This document shows, one piece after another, positions 16,859-25,590 of a stretch of DNA of 45,036 nt. Position 1 is the first letter of the stretch, and every line of letters begins with the position of its first letter. The notes beneath the pieces were generated by a model that saw only the letters and a program-made list of their open reading frames with translations, made no database searches and had not been told where the DNA came from. This stretch comes from Methylobacterium indicum (GTDB lineage: Bacteria; Pseudomonadota; Alphaproteobacteria; Rhizobiales; Beijerinckiaceae), in assembly GCF_001043895.1 (NCBI RefSeq), contig NZ_JTHF01000172.1:1-45036 (forward strand), given 5' to 3'. Both the position numbers and the translations under genes were made by a program.

Positions 16859-17524
16859 GTGGCGGACGGGTTCCTGTCAATCCTGACGGCGCTTCTCGAC
16901 GGCGCCCGGACGACGCTGCTGCTGACCGCAGCGGCCTTCCTCATCGGCGCTCCGCTCGGCCTCCTGGTCGCGTTCGGCCTGGTCTCGACCGCGCGGATCC
17001 CGCGCTGGAGCGCCGCCCTCTACCGCAGCGTCTGGCGCGGCACCCCGATCCTCGTCCAGCTCCTCCTGATCTTCTACCTGCTGCCGACCGTCGGGGTGGT
17101 GATCCCGTCGAGCGTGGCGGCGGTCCTGGCGCTCGGCCTCAACACCGCGGCGTTCCAGGCCGAGATCTACCGGGCCGGGCTCCTGGCCGTCCCGGCAGGC
17201 CAGATCGAGGCCGCCACGATGCTGGGCTTCTCGCGCGCCGCGGTTCGCCGTCACATCGTCGTTCCCCACGCCGTGCGGGCCGTGCTGCCGCCGCTCACGA
17301 GCGAGGCCATCCTGCTCCTCAAGAATTCCTCGCTCGTCTCGATCGTCGCGGTCACGGACCTCACGCGCCGGGCCCAGCAGGTCGCCTCGACGAACTTCCG
17401 TCCGCTGGAGACCTATGCCGCGGCACTGACGATCTACGTCGCCCTGAGCATCGGCCTGGCCTGCCTTGGCCTCTGGCTCGAACGGCGGCTCCGACCGGCG
17501 AGGCGGACGGGGAGGCAGCCATGA
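16859..17524 (+). CDS. Amino-acid ABC transporter permease 1 (HisM/GlnP type)
   Basis: 221 aa. GTG 16859 is preferred because GGAGGG stands 8 bp upstream. The longer open frame upstream overlaps the binding-protein gene and is not hydrophobic. Five or so membrane helices are visible. The cytoplasmic EAA-type loop is [20 protein letters not shown], and [16 protein letters not shown] is typical of the HisM/GlnP family. It forms the channel together with the next gene product. The stop overlaps the next start as ATGA (17521-17524), so the two permeases are translationally coupled. Confidence 0.92.
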   Translation: MADGFLSILTALLDGARTTLLLTAAAFLIGAPLGLLVAFGLVSTARIPRWSAALYRSVWRGTPILVQLLLIFYLLPTVGVVIPSSVAAVLALGLNTAAFQAEIYRAGLLAVPAGQIEAATMLGFSRAAVRRHIVVPHAVRAVLPPLTSEAILLLKNSSLVSIVAVTDLTRRAQQVASTNFRPLETYAAALTIYVALSIGLACLGLWLERRLRPARRTGRQP

Positions 17525-18174
17525 TCGACATCCTGATCCGGTACGGCGCCGTTCTCGCCGACGCCGCGATGGTCAGCATCGGGGTCACCGCGAGCGCGAT
17601 CGCGATCGGCACCGGTCTCGGCCTGGCGCTGGCGCTGATGCTCCGCTGTCGGTTCGCGGCGCTCGCCCTGGCGGCCCGCGCCTATGTCGAGCTGATGCGC
17701 GGCTCTCCCGTGCTGATCCTGCTCTTCCTCATCTACTACGGCGGCCCGTCCTTCGGCGTCGTGCTCGATGCGGTTCCGGCCGGGATCCTGGGTCTCGGGC
17801 TCTACGCCGCGGCCTATTTCGCGGAGATCTTCCGCGCCGGCCTCGCCAGCGTGGAGCCCGGACAAATCGAGGCCGCCCGCCTGCTCGGGCTGCCCTCCCT
17901 GTCGATCCTCCGCCGCATCGAGCTGCCGCAGATCGCCGCCTTCATCCTGCCTCCGTCGATCAACCAGGCGATCATCGTGCTCAAGGACTCGGCCGTGCTC
18001 TCGATCATCACGGTGCCCGAACTCACCAAGGCGGTCACGTTGATCAGCAACGAGACCTTCGCGGTCGTCGCGCCCTACCTGTGCGTCGGCCTGATCTACT
18101 GGACGCTCGTCGAGATCGTCGCGCAGGGCGGGCGCATCGCCGAGCGACGGCTCGCCGCGAGGATCTCACGATGA
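17521..18174 (+). CDS. Amino-acid ABC transporter permease 2 (HisQ/GlnP type)
   Basis: 217 aa from ATG 17521, which overlaps the previous stop. It has about five transmembrane segments, the family motif [18 protein letters not shown], and the EAA loop ([20 protein letters not shown]) that docks on the ATPase. The paired permeases imply a heterodimeric transmembrane unit as in HisQM. The stop again overlaps the next gene as ATGA (18171-18174). Confidence 0.93.
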   Translation: MIDILIRYGAVLADAAMVSIGVTASAIAIGTGLGLALALMLRCRFAALALAARAYVELMRGSPVLILLFLIYYGGPSFGVVLDAVPAGILGLGLYAAAYFAEIFRAGLASVEPGQIEAARLLGLPSLSILRRIELPQIAAFILPPSINQAIIVLKDSAVLSIITVPELTKAVTLISNETFAVVAPYLCVGLIYWTLVEIVAQGGRIAERRLAARISR

Positions 18175-18971
18175 CCGGGCCGTCTCCCTCCCCGTCGGGC
18201 ATCGCCGCGGTGTCGCTGCGCGGCGTGGTCAAGCGCTTCGGCGACCGGATAGTCCTCAACGGCATCAGCCTCGACATCGCGCCGTCCGAGGTCGTCTGCA
18301 TCATCGGGCCCTCGGGCTCGGGCAAGAGCTCCCTGTTGCGCGCGATGGCCTTCCTCGACCCCCACGACGAGGGCGACATTGCGATCCTCGGCCGGCCCCT
18401 CGGCTACCGGGACACCCCCTTGCGCCGCGAACGCGCGAGCGAGGCGGAGCTCGCCGCGGTGCGGGCGCCCCTGGGGATGGTCTTCCAGCATTTCCATCTC
18501 TGGCCGCACATGACGGCCCTCGCCAACGTCACCGAGGCGCTCCGGGTCGTGAAGCGGATGCGGCGGCCCGACGCCGACGCCCTCGGGCGCGAGATGCTCG
18601 CCAAGGTCGGCCTGGCGACCCATGCCGATCACCGGCCCGACCAGCTCTCCGGCGGCCAGAAGCAGCGCGTCGCCATCGCCCGCGCGCTCGCCCTATCGCC
18701 CAAGATCATGCTGTTCGACGAACCCACCTCCGCACTCGATCCGGAGCTCGTCGGCGAGGTTCTGTCCGTCATGCGCGCGCTGGCCGCCGAGGGCATGACG
18801 ATGGTGATCGTGACGCACGAGATGGGGTTCGCGGCCCATGTCGCGCACCGGGTCGTCTTCATGGACCATGGCGACATCGTCGAGCAGGGCGATCCGCACA
18901 CTCTGTTTCAGATGCCCAGGAGCCCGAGACTCGCCCAGTTCCTCGATACCTGGCGCGAGCGCTCGATCTAA
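18171..18971 (+). CDS. Amino-acid ABC transporter ATP-binding protein (GlnQ/HisP type)
   Basis: 266 aa from ATG 18171. It contains Walker [12 protein letters not shown], the Q loop in [13 protein letters not shown], the signature [15 protein letters not shown], Walker [14 protein letters not shown] and the switch His in VIVTHEMGF. It energises uptake through the two permeases upstream. Length and motifs are normal for the polar amino-acid family. An imperfect hairpin begins one base after its stop and probably separates it from the ureohydrolase gene. Confidence 0.95.
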   Translation: MTGPSPSPSGIAAVSLRGVVKRFGDRIVLNGISLDIAPSEVVCIIGPSGSGKSSLLRAMAFLDPHDEGDIAILGRPLGYRDTPLRRERASEAELAAVRAPLGMVFQHFHLWPHMTALANVTEALRVVKRMRRPDADALGREMLAKVGLATHADHRPDQLSGGQKQRVAIARALALSPKIMLFDEPTSALDPELVGEVLSVMRALAAEGMTMVIVTHEMGFAAHVAHRVVFMDHGDIVEQGDPHTLFQMPRSPRLAQFLDTWRERSI

Positions 18972-19068
18972 GCAGATTTCGCAAAATTGGTCATCGGTTT
19001 TGCGACAAAAATCTGCGACGCAACAATCACATAGGCAGACTTTCGTCGGCTTGCCAACGCAGATCTGC
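18972..19068 (+). promoter_or_regulatory. Hairpin and repeated GCAGAT half-sites before the ureohydrolase gene
   Basis: Bases 18972-18986 pair with 18998-19016 (GCAGATTT-CGCAAAA against TTTTGCG and AAATCTGC, with a 4-nt bulge and 11-nt loop). GCAGAC recurs at 19035 and a perfect palindrome GCAGATCTGC lies at 19059-19068. The hairpin could end or attenuate transporter transcription. The repeated GCAGAT-like half-sites could bind a regulator of the following gene. I could not match it to a known riboswitch. Confidence 0.5.
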
Positions 19069-19161
19069 TTGGGACAGCGGCCGGTCCCGCCGCCGCCGGA
19101 CACCGATCTCGATCTTCGATTTCCCCGAATCGTCGAAACTTGCTCTTTGGAGAGCCCGTTC

Positions 19162-20109
19162 ATGACCCATGCTTACGAGACCGGCCGCCTGGACCTTCCG
19201 TTCGTCGGCATCGCCACCTTCGGCAAGAACCCGTATCAGCCCGACTGGACCCGGATCGAGGCGGACGTGGCCTTCCTGGGCGCGCCGTTCGATTTCGGCA
19301 CGCAGTGGCGGGCCGGCGCCCGGTTCGGGCCCAGGTCCGTCCGGGAGGCCTCCACCCTGTTCTCGTTCGGGCATGCGGGCGCCTACGACCACGAGGACGA
19401 CGTCACCTACCTCGACGGCGTGCGGATCGTGGATCTCGGCGACGCGGACATCGTGCACACCGATACCGAGCGCAGCCACGCCAACATCGAGGCCGGCGTC
19501 CGGGCGATCCTGGCGGCCGGTGCCCTGCCGGTCGTCGTCGGCGGCGATCACTCGATCAACATTCCCTGCATCCGCGCCTTCTCGGACCAGGCGCCCGTGC
19601 ATCTGGTGCAGATCGACGCCCACCTCGATTTCGTCGACGAGCGCCACGGCGTGCGCCACGGCCACGGCTCGCCGATGCGCCGCGCCGCCGAGCAGCCCCA
19701 CGTCACCGGCCTGACCCAGCTCGGGATCCGCAACGTGTCGTCGACGGCGCGGGACGGCTACGAGGCGGCCCGGGCGATGGGGTCGGACATCCTGTCGGTC
19801 CGTCAGGTGCGCCGACTCGGCACCGAGGCCGTGCTCGCCCGCATCCCGGCCGGGGCGCGCTACTATCTCTCGATCGACATCGACGGGTTCGACCCGTCGA
19901 TCGCGCCCGGCACCGGCACGCCGAGCCACGGCGGATTCCAGTATTACGAGGTCCTGGAACTGATCGACGGGCTCGCCCGGCGGGGATCCATCGTCGGCAT
20001 CGACCTCGTCGAGGTCGCCCCGGATTACGACCATACCGGCACGACGGCGATCCTCGCGGCGCAGATCCTGCTGAACGCGATCGGGCGGATCATGCACCAC
20101 CGGGATTGA
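19162..20109 (+). CDS. Agmatinase/arginase-family ureohydrolase
   Basis: 315 aa from ATG 19162 with GGAGA upstream. All manganese ligands of the ureohydrolase family are visible: the His in VVVGGDHSINIP, the Asp/His/Asp set in IDAHLDF, and the Asp pair in SIDIDGFDPSIAPGTGTP. The enzyme hydrolyses a guanidino group, releasing urea. Agmatine, guanidinobutyrate and guanidinopropionate are all possible substrates, and sequence by eye does not decide between them. Encoded 190 bp after the amino-acid ABC transporter on the same strand, it probably acts on the imported compound. No nickel-delivery genes of the HypAB type are near, which mildly argues against a guanidine hydrolase. Confidence 0.92.
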   Translation: MTHAYETGRLDLPFVGIATFGKNPYQPDWTRIEADVAFLGAPFDFGTQWRAGARFGPRSVREASTLFSFGHAGAYDHEDDVTYLDGVRIVDLGDADIVHTDTERSHANIEAGVRAILAAGALPVVVGGDHSINIPCIRAFSDQAPVHLVQIDAHLDFVDERHGVRHGHGSPMRRAAEQPHVTGLTQLGIRNVSSTARDGYEAARAMGSDILSVRQVRRLGTEAVLARIPAGARYYLSIDIDGFDPSIAPGTGTPSHGGFQYYEVLELIDGLARRGSIVGIDLVEVAPDYDHTGTTAILAAQILLNAIGRIMHHRD

Positions 20110-20110
20110 G

Positions 20111-20129
20111 CGGGACGGGGACCGTCCCG
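20111..20129 (+). terminator. Hairpin after the ureohydrolase gene
   Basis: Perfect 8-bp stem CGGGACGG / CCGTCCCG with a 3-nt loop, starting one base after the stop codon. There is no T-run, so this is only a possible terminator or mRNA end structure. Confidence 0.4.
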
Positions 20130-20373
20130 GTCCGATGGCCATGCGCGGCGTGTTCGCCGCATGCCCCGGCAGGACCGCCCGGCCCTGCTCGCCGCGACCG
20201 TGACCGCCCCCCGCGCCGGTTGCCGAGCCCCTCGACGGCGCGGCGGCCCGAGGACGCCCCGCGCTCCTGTCGGAGGCGCGAGATTCCACCCCTAAACGGT
20301 GTTTTCGCCGTATGCTCCGACGAACCGGTATGCTGGTCGTCGAACGAGGCTCCAGCGGATTCACCCTGGGGGG

Positions 20374-21990
20374 ATGGCCATGCGCGCGGGTTCCGATTCG
20401 ACACAGGCGAACGCGTCGGCGTCGCTCATCCCCGCGGGCCCCGAGGCCGCCTCGGCGCCGCGGGGCGACGCGCCCCGCACCATCCGCCTGCACGAGACCG
20501 ACAACGTCGCGATCGTCGTCAACGCCTTCGGGCTGCCGGCCGGGACCGTGTTTCCCGACGGTCTGGCGCTGACCGAGTTCGTGCCCCAGGGCCACAAGGT
20601 GGCGCTTGCCGACATCCCGGCCGGCGGGCTCGTGCGGCGCTACGGCGAGGTCGTCGGCATCGCGCTGCGCGACATCGCCCGGGGCTCCTGGGTCGAGGAA
20701 TCCTGCGTCGAGACCCCGACCGCCCCGGCGCTGGATGCGCTCGAGAAGGCGACGCGGGTTCCCGCGCCGCTGCCGCCGCTCGACGGCTACACCTTCGAGG
20801 GCTTCCGCAATCCGGACGGCAGCGTCGGCACCAAGAACATCCTGGCGATCTCGACCAGCGTCCAATGCGTCGCCGGCACCCTCGAGGTCGCGATCCGGCG
20901 CATCCGCAGCGAGCTGCTGCCGCGGTTTCCCAACGTCGACGACGTGATCGGCCTCACCCACGCCTATGGCTGCGGCGTGGCGATCAATGCCCCCGAGGCG
21001 GTGATTCCGATCCGCACCCTGCAGAGTCTCGCCCAAAACCCGAATTTCGGCGGCGAGGTGATGGTGGTCGGCCTCGGCTGCGAGAAGCTCGTCTCCGAGC
21101 GCCTGGTACCGGCGGGGGCTGCGGCCGAGGACAGCGTGGTGCGGCTCCAGGACGAGCGGCACGAGGGCTTCGGCAGCATGATCGACAGCATCCTGGCGAT
21201 GGCGGAGGACCGCCTCGCGGTGCTGAACGCGCGCCGCCGCGAGACCTGCCCGGCCTCGGAGCTGGTGGTCGGCCTGCAATGCGGCGGCAGCGACGCGTTC
21301 TCGGGAGTCACCGCCAACCCGGCGCTGGGATTTGCCGCCGACCTCCTGGTCCGCTGCGGCGCGACCGTGCTGTTCTCCGAGGTGACGGAGGTCCGCGACG
21401 CGATCCATCTCCTCACCCCGCGGGCGGCCACACCCGAGGTTGCCGACGCGCTGATCCGCGAGATGGCCTGGTACGACGACTACCTCGCGAAGGGCGGTGC
21501 CGACCGCCGCGCCAACCCCTCGCCGGGCAACAAGAAGGGCGGGCTCAACAACATCGTCGAGAAGGCCCTCGGCTCGGTGGCGAAGTCCGGCACCAGCGCC
21601 ATCGCGGGGGTGCTCGCCCCGGGCGAGCGGGTGCGCGAGAAGGGCCTGATCTTCGCCGCGACGCCGGCGAGCGACTTCGTCTGCGGCACCCTGCAGCTCG
21701 CCTCCGGCATCACCCTGCAGGTCTTCTCGACCGGCCGCGGCACGCCCTACGGCCTCGTCCAGGCCCCGGTGATCAAGGTGGCGACCCGCACGGAGCTGAG
21801 CCGGCGCTGGTCGGACCTGATCGACCTCGATGCCGGCCGCATCGCCACCGGCGAGTCGACCATCGCCGAGATGGGCTGGGAGCTCTTCCACCTCATCCTC
21901 GACGTGGCGAGCGGGCGCACGCAGCCCTGGTCGGACCGCTGGGGCCTCTACAACGACCTGACGCTGTTCAACCCGGCGCCGATCACCTGA
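20374..21990 (+). CDS. garD: Galactarate dehydratase
   Basis: 538 aa from ATG 20374, with the frame open to 20299. After a non-conserved roughly 35-residue N-terminus it matches the GarD pattern throughout: an N-terminal SAF-like domain ([44 protein letters not shown]), then the core domain. Core motifs include [65 protein letters not shown] and [13 protein letters not shown]. It converts galactarate (mucate) to 5-keto-4-deoxyglucarate. Match to GarD is stronger than to altronate dehydratase (UxaA), which lacks several of these segments. No aldolase, reductase or transporter for the pathway is adjacent, so later steps must be encoded elsewhere. Confidence 0.93.
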   Translation: MAMRAGSDSTQANASASLIPAGPEAASAPRGDAPRTIRLHETDNVAIVVNAFGLPAGTVFPDGLALTEFVPQGHKVALADIPAGGLVRRYGEVVGIALRDIARGSWVEESCVETPTAPALDALEKATRVPAPLPPLDGYTFEGFRNPDGSVGTKNILAISTSVQCVAGTLEVAIRRIRSELLPRFPNVDDVIGLTHAYGCGVAINAPEAVIPIRTLQSLAQNPNFGGEVMVVGLGCEKLVSERLVPAGAAAEDSVVRLQDERHEGFGSMIDSILAMAEDRLAVLNARRRETCPASELVVGLQCGGSDAFSGVTANPALGFAADLLVRCGATVLFSEVTEVRDAIHLLTPRAATPEVADALIREMAWYDDYLAKGGADRRANPSPGNKKGGLNNIVEKALGSVAKSGTSAIAGVLAPGERVREKGLIFAATPASDFVCGTLQLASGITLQVFSTGRGTPYGLVQAPVIKVATRTELSRRWSDLIDLDAGRIATGESTIAEMGWELFHLILDVASGRTQPWSDRWGLYNDLTLFNPAPIT

Positions 21991-22691
21991 GCGGCTAGGG
22001 TGAACGGCACCGGAGATCCGTCAGGATCGGGGATCGTCGCGCGGAGGCGCCTCCGGGTCGACCTGCGATGCCGGTGCAGGCCTCGCCGCGGCCCGGGGTC
22101 CCGCGAGGTCGGCCGGCCGGGCCGACGGCCGGTCTGCAGCCATCGCGCCATGTCTTCGTGGTGGACGATCCACAGGGAGGCCCCGGCGGTCGTGCGGATA
22201 TGGACCCGCCCGCGCGCGATGACGTCATCGGTATAGTGCGTGAAATCCCTGAAATTGCCGGTGACGAGCGCGTCGGCCCGCCCCGCGAGGGCGGTGTCCA
22301 GGACGCGACCGTCCTCGGGATCGTAGGGCTCGTGCACGAAGGATGGGTCGTAGGGGTCGCATACCTGCCGGATCGCTTCCCGGGTCGGCTGCGCACCGCC
22401 ACCGAGCACCAGGTGCGGGAATTCGGGGGCCGGGCCGAGCAGCGCGAAGCTGGCGATGGTGTCGGTGAAGTGCCTGGCCGTCTCGGCGTCCACGCCCCGC
22501 CGCGTCATCACCGTTTGCAGCCGGGACAACTTGGTGTGCGAGATCACGAGCTGCAGGGGACCGACACCCGCCCGTCCATCGAGGACTGCCTGGACAATTA
22601 CCTGAGACGCGGTCCCGCGGCGACCGGCCGCCTCGGCCAGAAACTGCCTGACCCAGACGTTCAGGTCGACGCAGAGGCGAAACGCCGTCAC
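21948..22691 (-). CDS. PIN-domain toxin (putative ribonuclease)
   Basis: 247 aa from GTG 22691, which overlaps the antitoxin stop as GTGA. The PIN fold is indicated by an N-terminal strand ending in Asp9 ([14 protein letters not shown]) and the acidic C-terminal cluster [20 protein letters not shown] followed by TGNFRDF. These supply the metal-binding carboxylates of PIN ribonucleases. Beyond about residue 185 there is a basic, low-complexity extension that PIN toxins usually lack. The gene runs 43 bp into the 3' end of garD on the opposite strand, so the extension may be a read-on created by loss of an earlier stop. Paired with the upstream ribbon-helix-helix type gene, it forms a VapC-like type II module. 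Confidence 0.75.
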   Translation of the reverse strand: MTAFRLCVDLNVWVRQFLAEAAGRRGTASQVIVQAVLDGRAGVGPLQLVISHTKLSRLQTVMTRRGVDAETARHFTDTIASFALLGPAPEFPHLVLGGGAQPTREAIRQVCDPYDPSFVHEPYDPEDGRVLDTALAGRADALVTGNFRDFTHYTDDVIARGRVHIRTTAGASLWIVHHEDMARWLQTGRRPGRPTSRDPGPRRGLHRHRRSTRRRLRATIPDPDGSPVPFTLAAQVIGAGLNSVRSL

Positions 22692-23038
22692 GCCTCGGCC
22701 GCACCCATCCATTCGTCTGCGGCAGCGTCGATGGCGGCGTCGGACGCGTCCGCGGGAAGGGCGTGGGCGGCCTGCGCCGCCATCATACGCTGGGTCAGGG
22801 AGAAATTGGTCTGCAAGAGCAGGCGCATCAGCTCGCCTTCGAACCATCGCCGCTCATCGGGTGTGCCGGATTGCTCCAGGCGCCGCAGCGCCGATCGGGC
22901 TGCCTCGGGCAGGTTGACGTAGAAGCTCGTCGCGCGTCCCACGATGCTTGCCGGCGTCTGGGCGTCCGCCGAAGCGACGGCGCCGAGCTTGACCGCGACG
23001 GATTCATCGACGTCGCCCGACACCGATCTGCCGCCCAT
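22688..23038 (-). CDS. Antitoxin, probable ribbon-helix-helix type
   Basis: 116 aa from ATG 23038 with a strong GGAAGGAGA upstream. Residues about 13-45 (SVAVKLGAVASADAQTPASI) resemble a beta strand and two helices of the ribbon-helix-helix fold. The rest is helical with a C-terminal acidic/Ala-rich tail that would wrap the toxin. The stop overlaps the PIN toxin start by 4 bp, the usual antitoxin-first arrangement. It should bind its own promoter in the 182-bp gap upstream. Assignment of the fold is by eye and moderately sure; its role as partner of the PIN protein rests mainly on the overlap. Confidence 0.65.
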   Translation of the reverse strand: MGGRSVSGDVDESVAVKLGAVASADAQTPASIVGRATSFYVNLPEAARSALRRLEQSGTPDERRWFEGELMRLLLQTNFSLTQRMMAAQAAHALPADASDAAIDAAADEWMGAAEA

Positions 23039-23220
23039 GGCACTCTCCTTCCCGACGGATCACGGCAAGTCTTATCATGGGCGAAGAGATCGGTCCAAAG
23101 CGGAGCGAGATCCGGCGTCATCGAGGCAGGAGCGCCCATCGTCGCCTGTCTGGCGCGGTCCCCTCGCCGGTCAGCCGATTCACGACTGCGACTGCCGCGA
23201 GGTGTCGCGGTCCGACCCGA

Positions 23221-24111
23221 TCACGACGTCGGCGATCCGCCGGCCCCGGCCCGCGCCCGGGCGAGCGCCCCGGTGATGAACGCGCCGGCCTCGGCGAGGC
23301 GCGCGGGATCGACCCCGGTCGCGATGCCCGCCTCGTGGAGCATCGCCACCACTGCTTCGGTGGCGACGTTGCCGGGGGCGCCGGCGGCGTAGGGGCAGCC
23401 ACCGAGCCCCGCCACCGCGGCGTCGACGACCCCGACCCCGAGATCGAGGCAGGCCCGGATGTTGTCGAGCGCCCGGCCCCGCGTGTCGTGGCAATGCAGG
23501 GCGATCCGTTCGACCGGGACCACCGCCGCCACCGCGGCGATGCAGGCCCGGGCCTGATCGGGCGTGCCGATGCCGATCGTGTCGCCGAGCGAGACCTCGT
23601 GGCAGCCGAGCGCGACGAGGCGGCGGGCCACCTCCGCCACGGCCTGCGGCATCACCATACCCTCGTAGGGGCAGCCGAGCACGCAGGAGACGTAGCCCCG
23701 CAGCGGGATCGCGGCGGCGCGGGCGGCCTCGGCCACGGGCGCGAACCGCGCGAGGCTCTCGGCGATCGAGCAGTTGATGTTGGCCCGCGAGAACGCCTCG
23801 GAGGCGGACGCGAAGATCGCCACCTCGCCGGCGCCGGCCGCCTTCGCCGCCGCGAAGCCCCGGAGGTTGGGCACCAGCACGCTGTAGCGCCCGCCCGGGT
23901 TCGGCGGCAGCCGGGCCATGACGGCGGGCGTATCGGCCATCTGCGGCACCCAGGCCGGCGAGACGAAGCTGCCGACCTCGATCGCGCTCAGGCCGGCGGC
24001 ACGCAGCCGCTCGATCAGCCCGACCTTCACGTCGGTCGGGACCGCGACGGGCTCGTTCTGGAGCCCGTCCCGGGGACCGACCTCGACGATGCGGACCCGC
24101 CGGGGCGTCAC
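23221..24111 (-). CDS. mvaB: Hydroxymethylglutaryl-CoA lyase
   Basis: 296 aa from GTG 24111 overlapping the preceding stop as GTGA. It is a TIM-barrel HMG-CoA lyase: VEVGPRDGLQNEP at the N-terminus with metal and catalytic residues, IEVGSFVSPAWVPQMAD, YVSCVLGCPYEG, EVSLGDTIGIGTP, LHCHDTRGRAL, and the signature AGLGGCPYAAGAPGNVATE with the catalytic Cys. It cleaves HMG-CoA into acetoacetate and acetyl-CoA. This enzyme can also serve leucine breakdown, but no leucine genes (MCC, isovaleryl-CoA dehydrogenase) are present. It lies downstream of a class II HMG-CoA reductase gene on the same strand, which recalls the mvaAB operon of Pseudomonas mevalonii and indicates mevalonate use. Confidence 0.93.
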   Translation of the reverse strand: MTPRRVRIVEVGPRDGLQNEPVAVPTDVKVGLIERLRAAGLSAIEVGSFVSPAWVPQMADTPAVMARLPPNPGGRYSVLVPNLRGFAAAKAAGAGEVAIFASASEAFSRANINCSIAESLARFAPVAEAARAAAIPLRGYVSCVLGCPYEGMVMPQAVAEVARRLVALGCHEVSLGDTIGIGTPDQARACIAAVAAVVPVERIALHCHDTRGRALDNIRACLDLGVGVVDAAVAGLGGCPYAAGAPGNVATEAVVAMLHEAGIATGVDPARLAEAGAFITGALARARAGAGGSPTS

Positions 24112-25328
24112 GGGGCCGTCACCAGGGGGCAGCGGCCGTCGGCGAGCGGCCGGAACGCCTCGGCGGCGGGGATGGTCTGGACGAGCTTGTAATAGTCGAA
24201 CGGCCCCTTCGACTCGGCCGGGGTCTTCACCTGGAAGAGGTACATCGGGTGGACGTGGCGGCCGTCCTGGCGCACCGTCCCCTCGCCGAAGAGCGGGTCG
24301 TTGGTCGGCTCCGCCTTCATCCGGGCGACGACGATGCGCCCGTCGGTGCTGCCGGCTCTGGCCGCCGCGCGCAGGTAGGCGAGCGTTCCGGCATAGACGC
24401 CGGCCTGGTTGGCGGTGGGCCGGCGGCCCTTCATCTGGGCGGCGAAGCGGTCGGCGAAGGCGCGGGTGCCGGGATTGGCGTCCCAGTAGAACCCTTCCGT
24501 CAGGTAGAGGCCCTGGGCGTCCTTGAGCCCGATCGCGTGGACGTCGGAGAGCTGCATCAGCAGCGCCGCCAGGTCCTGCCCGCCGCCGGTGATGCCGAAC
24601 TCCGCCGCCTGCTTGACCGAGTTGACCGTGTCGCCGACCGCGTTGGCGAGGGCGATCACCTGGGCGCGGCTCCCCTGCGCCTGGAGCAGGAACGAGGAGA
24701 AGTCCGCCGCCGCCGTCGGGTGGCGCACGGTGCCCACCACCGTGCCGCCCTCCTGCTTCACCACGCGGGCGGCATCGGCCTCTAGCGCATGGCCGAAGGC
24801 GTAGTCGGCGGTGAGGAAGAACCACTTCGTCTTGCCGGCGCGAACGAGCGCGAGCGCCGTGCCGTGGGCGAGCGCCCAGGTGTCGTAGGTCCAGTGCACG
24901 GTGTTGGCCGAGCATTTCGGGCCGGTGAGGTCCGAGGTCCCGGGGCCGGACGCGATGAAGGCGGCCTTCGAGTCCCGCACCACCTCCTGCACGGCGAGCG
25001 CCACGGACGAGAACGGCACGTCGAGGATCGCGTCGACCTGCCCCTCGGCGATCCAGCGCCGGGCGGTGGCCGAGCCGATATCGGGCTTGTTCTGGTGGTC
25101 GGACTGGATCACCTCGACCTTGATCGCCGGCTGCTCCTTGCGAAAGTCCTCGACCGCCAGGCGCGCCGCGACGACCGAGCCCTCGCCGGTCGAATCGGCG
25201 GCGAATCCGCTGAGGTCCGTGAGCACGCCGAGCTTCACGGTCGACACCTCGGCGCGCGCGGTGCCGGCGGCGAGGAGCAGGGCGGCGCCGGCGAGCAGGC
25301 GGGTGGCGAGGTGGGTGAGTTTCGGCAT
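24108..25328 (-). CDS. Branched-chain type ABC transporter periplasmic binding protein, orphan
   Basis: 406 aa from ATG 25328 with GGGAGGA upstream. A signal peptide (LATRLLAGAALLLAAGTARA) is followed by the family 6 (Leu/Ile/Val-type) receptor fold: VKLGVLTDLSGFAADSTGEG, DAILDVPFSSVALAVQEVV, and the lobe-2 segment KWFFLTADYAFGHALEADAA. No permease or ATPase is adjacent, so it must borrow membrane components or act in sensing. It lies between the HMG-CoA reductase and HMG-CoA lyase genes and is coupled to the lyase by a 4-bp overlap. Mevalonate or another branched hydroxy acid is therefore a plausible ligand (inference). Confidence 0.9.
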   Translation of the reverse strand: MPKLTHLATRLLAGAALLLAAGTARAEVSTVKLGVLTDLSGFAADSTGEGSVVAARLAVEDFRKEQPAIKVEVIQSDHQNKPDIGSATARRWIAEGQVDAILDVPFSSVALAVQEVVRDSKAAFIASGPGTSDLTGPKCSANTVHWTYDTWALAHGTALALVRAGKTKWFFLTADYAFGHALEADAARVVKQEGGTVVGTVRHPTAAADFSSFLLQAQGSRAQVIALANAVGDTVNSVKQAAEFGITGGGQDLAALLMQLSDVHAIGLKDAQGLYLTEGFYWDANPGTRAFADRFAAQMKGRRPTANQAGVYAGTLAYLRAAARAGSTDGRIVVARMKAEPTNDPLFGEGTVRQDGRHVHPMYLFQVKTPAESKGPFDYYKLVQTIPAAEAFRPLADGRCPLVTAP

Positions 25329-25425
25329 GGTGGTCCTCCCGTTTCGGTATTGATCAGCCGTTGGATCGGCGGCGTTTCTGCATATTTTCGCAGCGTTGAC
25401 GGGTGCAGCATTATCCAACTCGAGC

Positions 25426-25547
25426 CCTCATCCTGAGGTGCTGCCGCGCGCGGCAGCCTCGAAGGAGGGCTCCAGTGATCTCGGAGACTTCTGGAGCCAT
25501 CCTTCGAGGTCAGTCGATCTTCAATCGACTGACACCTCAGGATGAGG
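25426..25547. repeat. Complex palindromic (REP-like) element with cruciform potential
   Basis: Outer arms 25426-25440 and 25533-25547 are perfect 15-bp inverted repeats. Between them are a 16-bp palindrome (25441-25456), an inner 19-bp inverted repeat (25457-25475 and 25491-25509, one mismatch, 15-nt loop), and another hairpin (25511-25518 with 25524-25531). The whole folds as a multi-branch structure. It lies in the 262-bp gap between the reductase and binding-protein genes of one operon and resembles dispersed palindromes of alphaproteobacteria. Confidence 0.9.
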
Positions 25548-25590
25548 TCGCGGGTGGGATGAGATTGCAGGAGACAGATTCGGCGGGCTT

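Noticed and set aside
18972..19161. Guanidine riboswitch before the ureohydrolase
   Set aside because: The hairpin loops lack the ACGR-type loops of mini-ykkC and I could not trace the ykkC or guanidine-III folds; kept only as an unassigned structured leader.
20374..21990. Altronate dehydratase (uxaA) for the dehydratase gene
   Set aside because: The internal segments [25 protein letters not shown] and [10 protein letters not shown] and overall length fit galactarate dehydratase better.
25426..25547. CRISPR array or IS end
   Set aside because: There is no spacing of repeated units and no transposase; the structure is a single nested palindrome.
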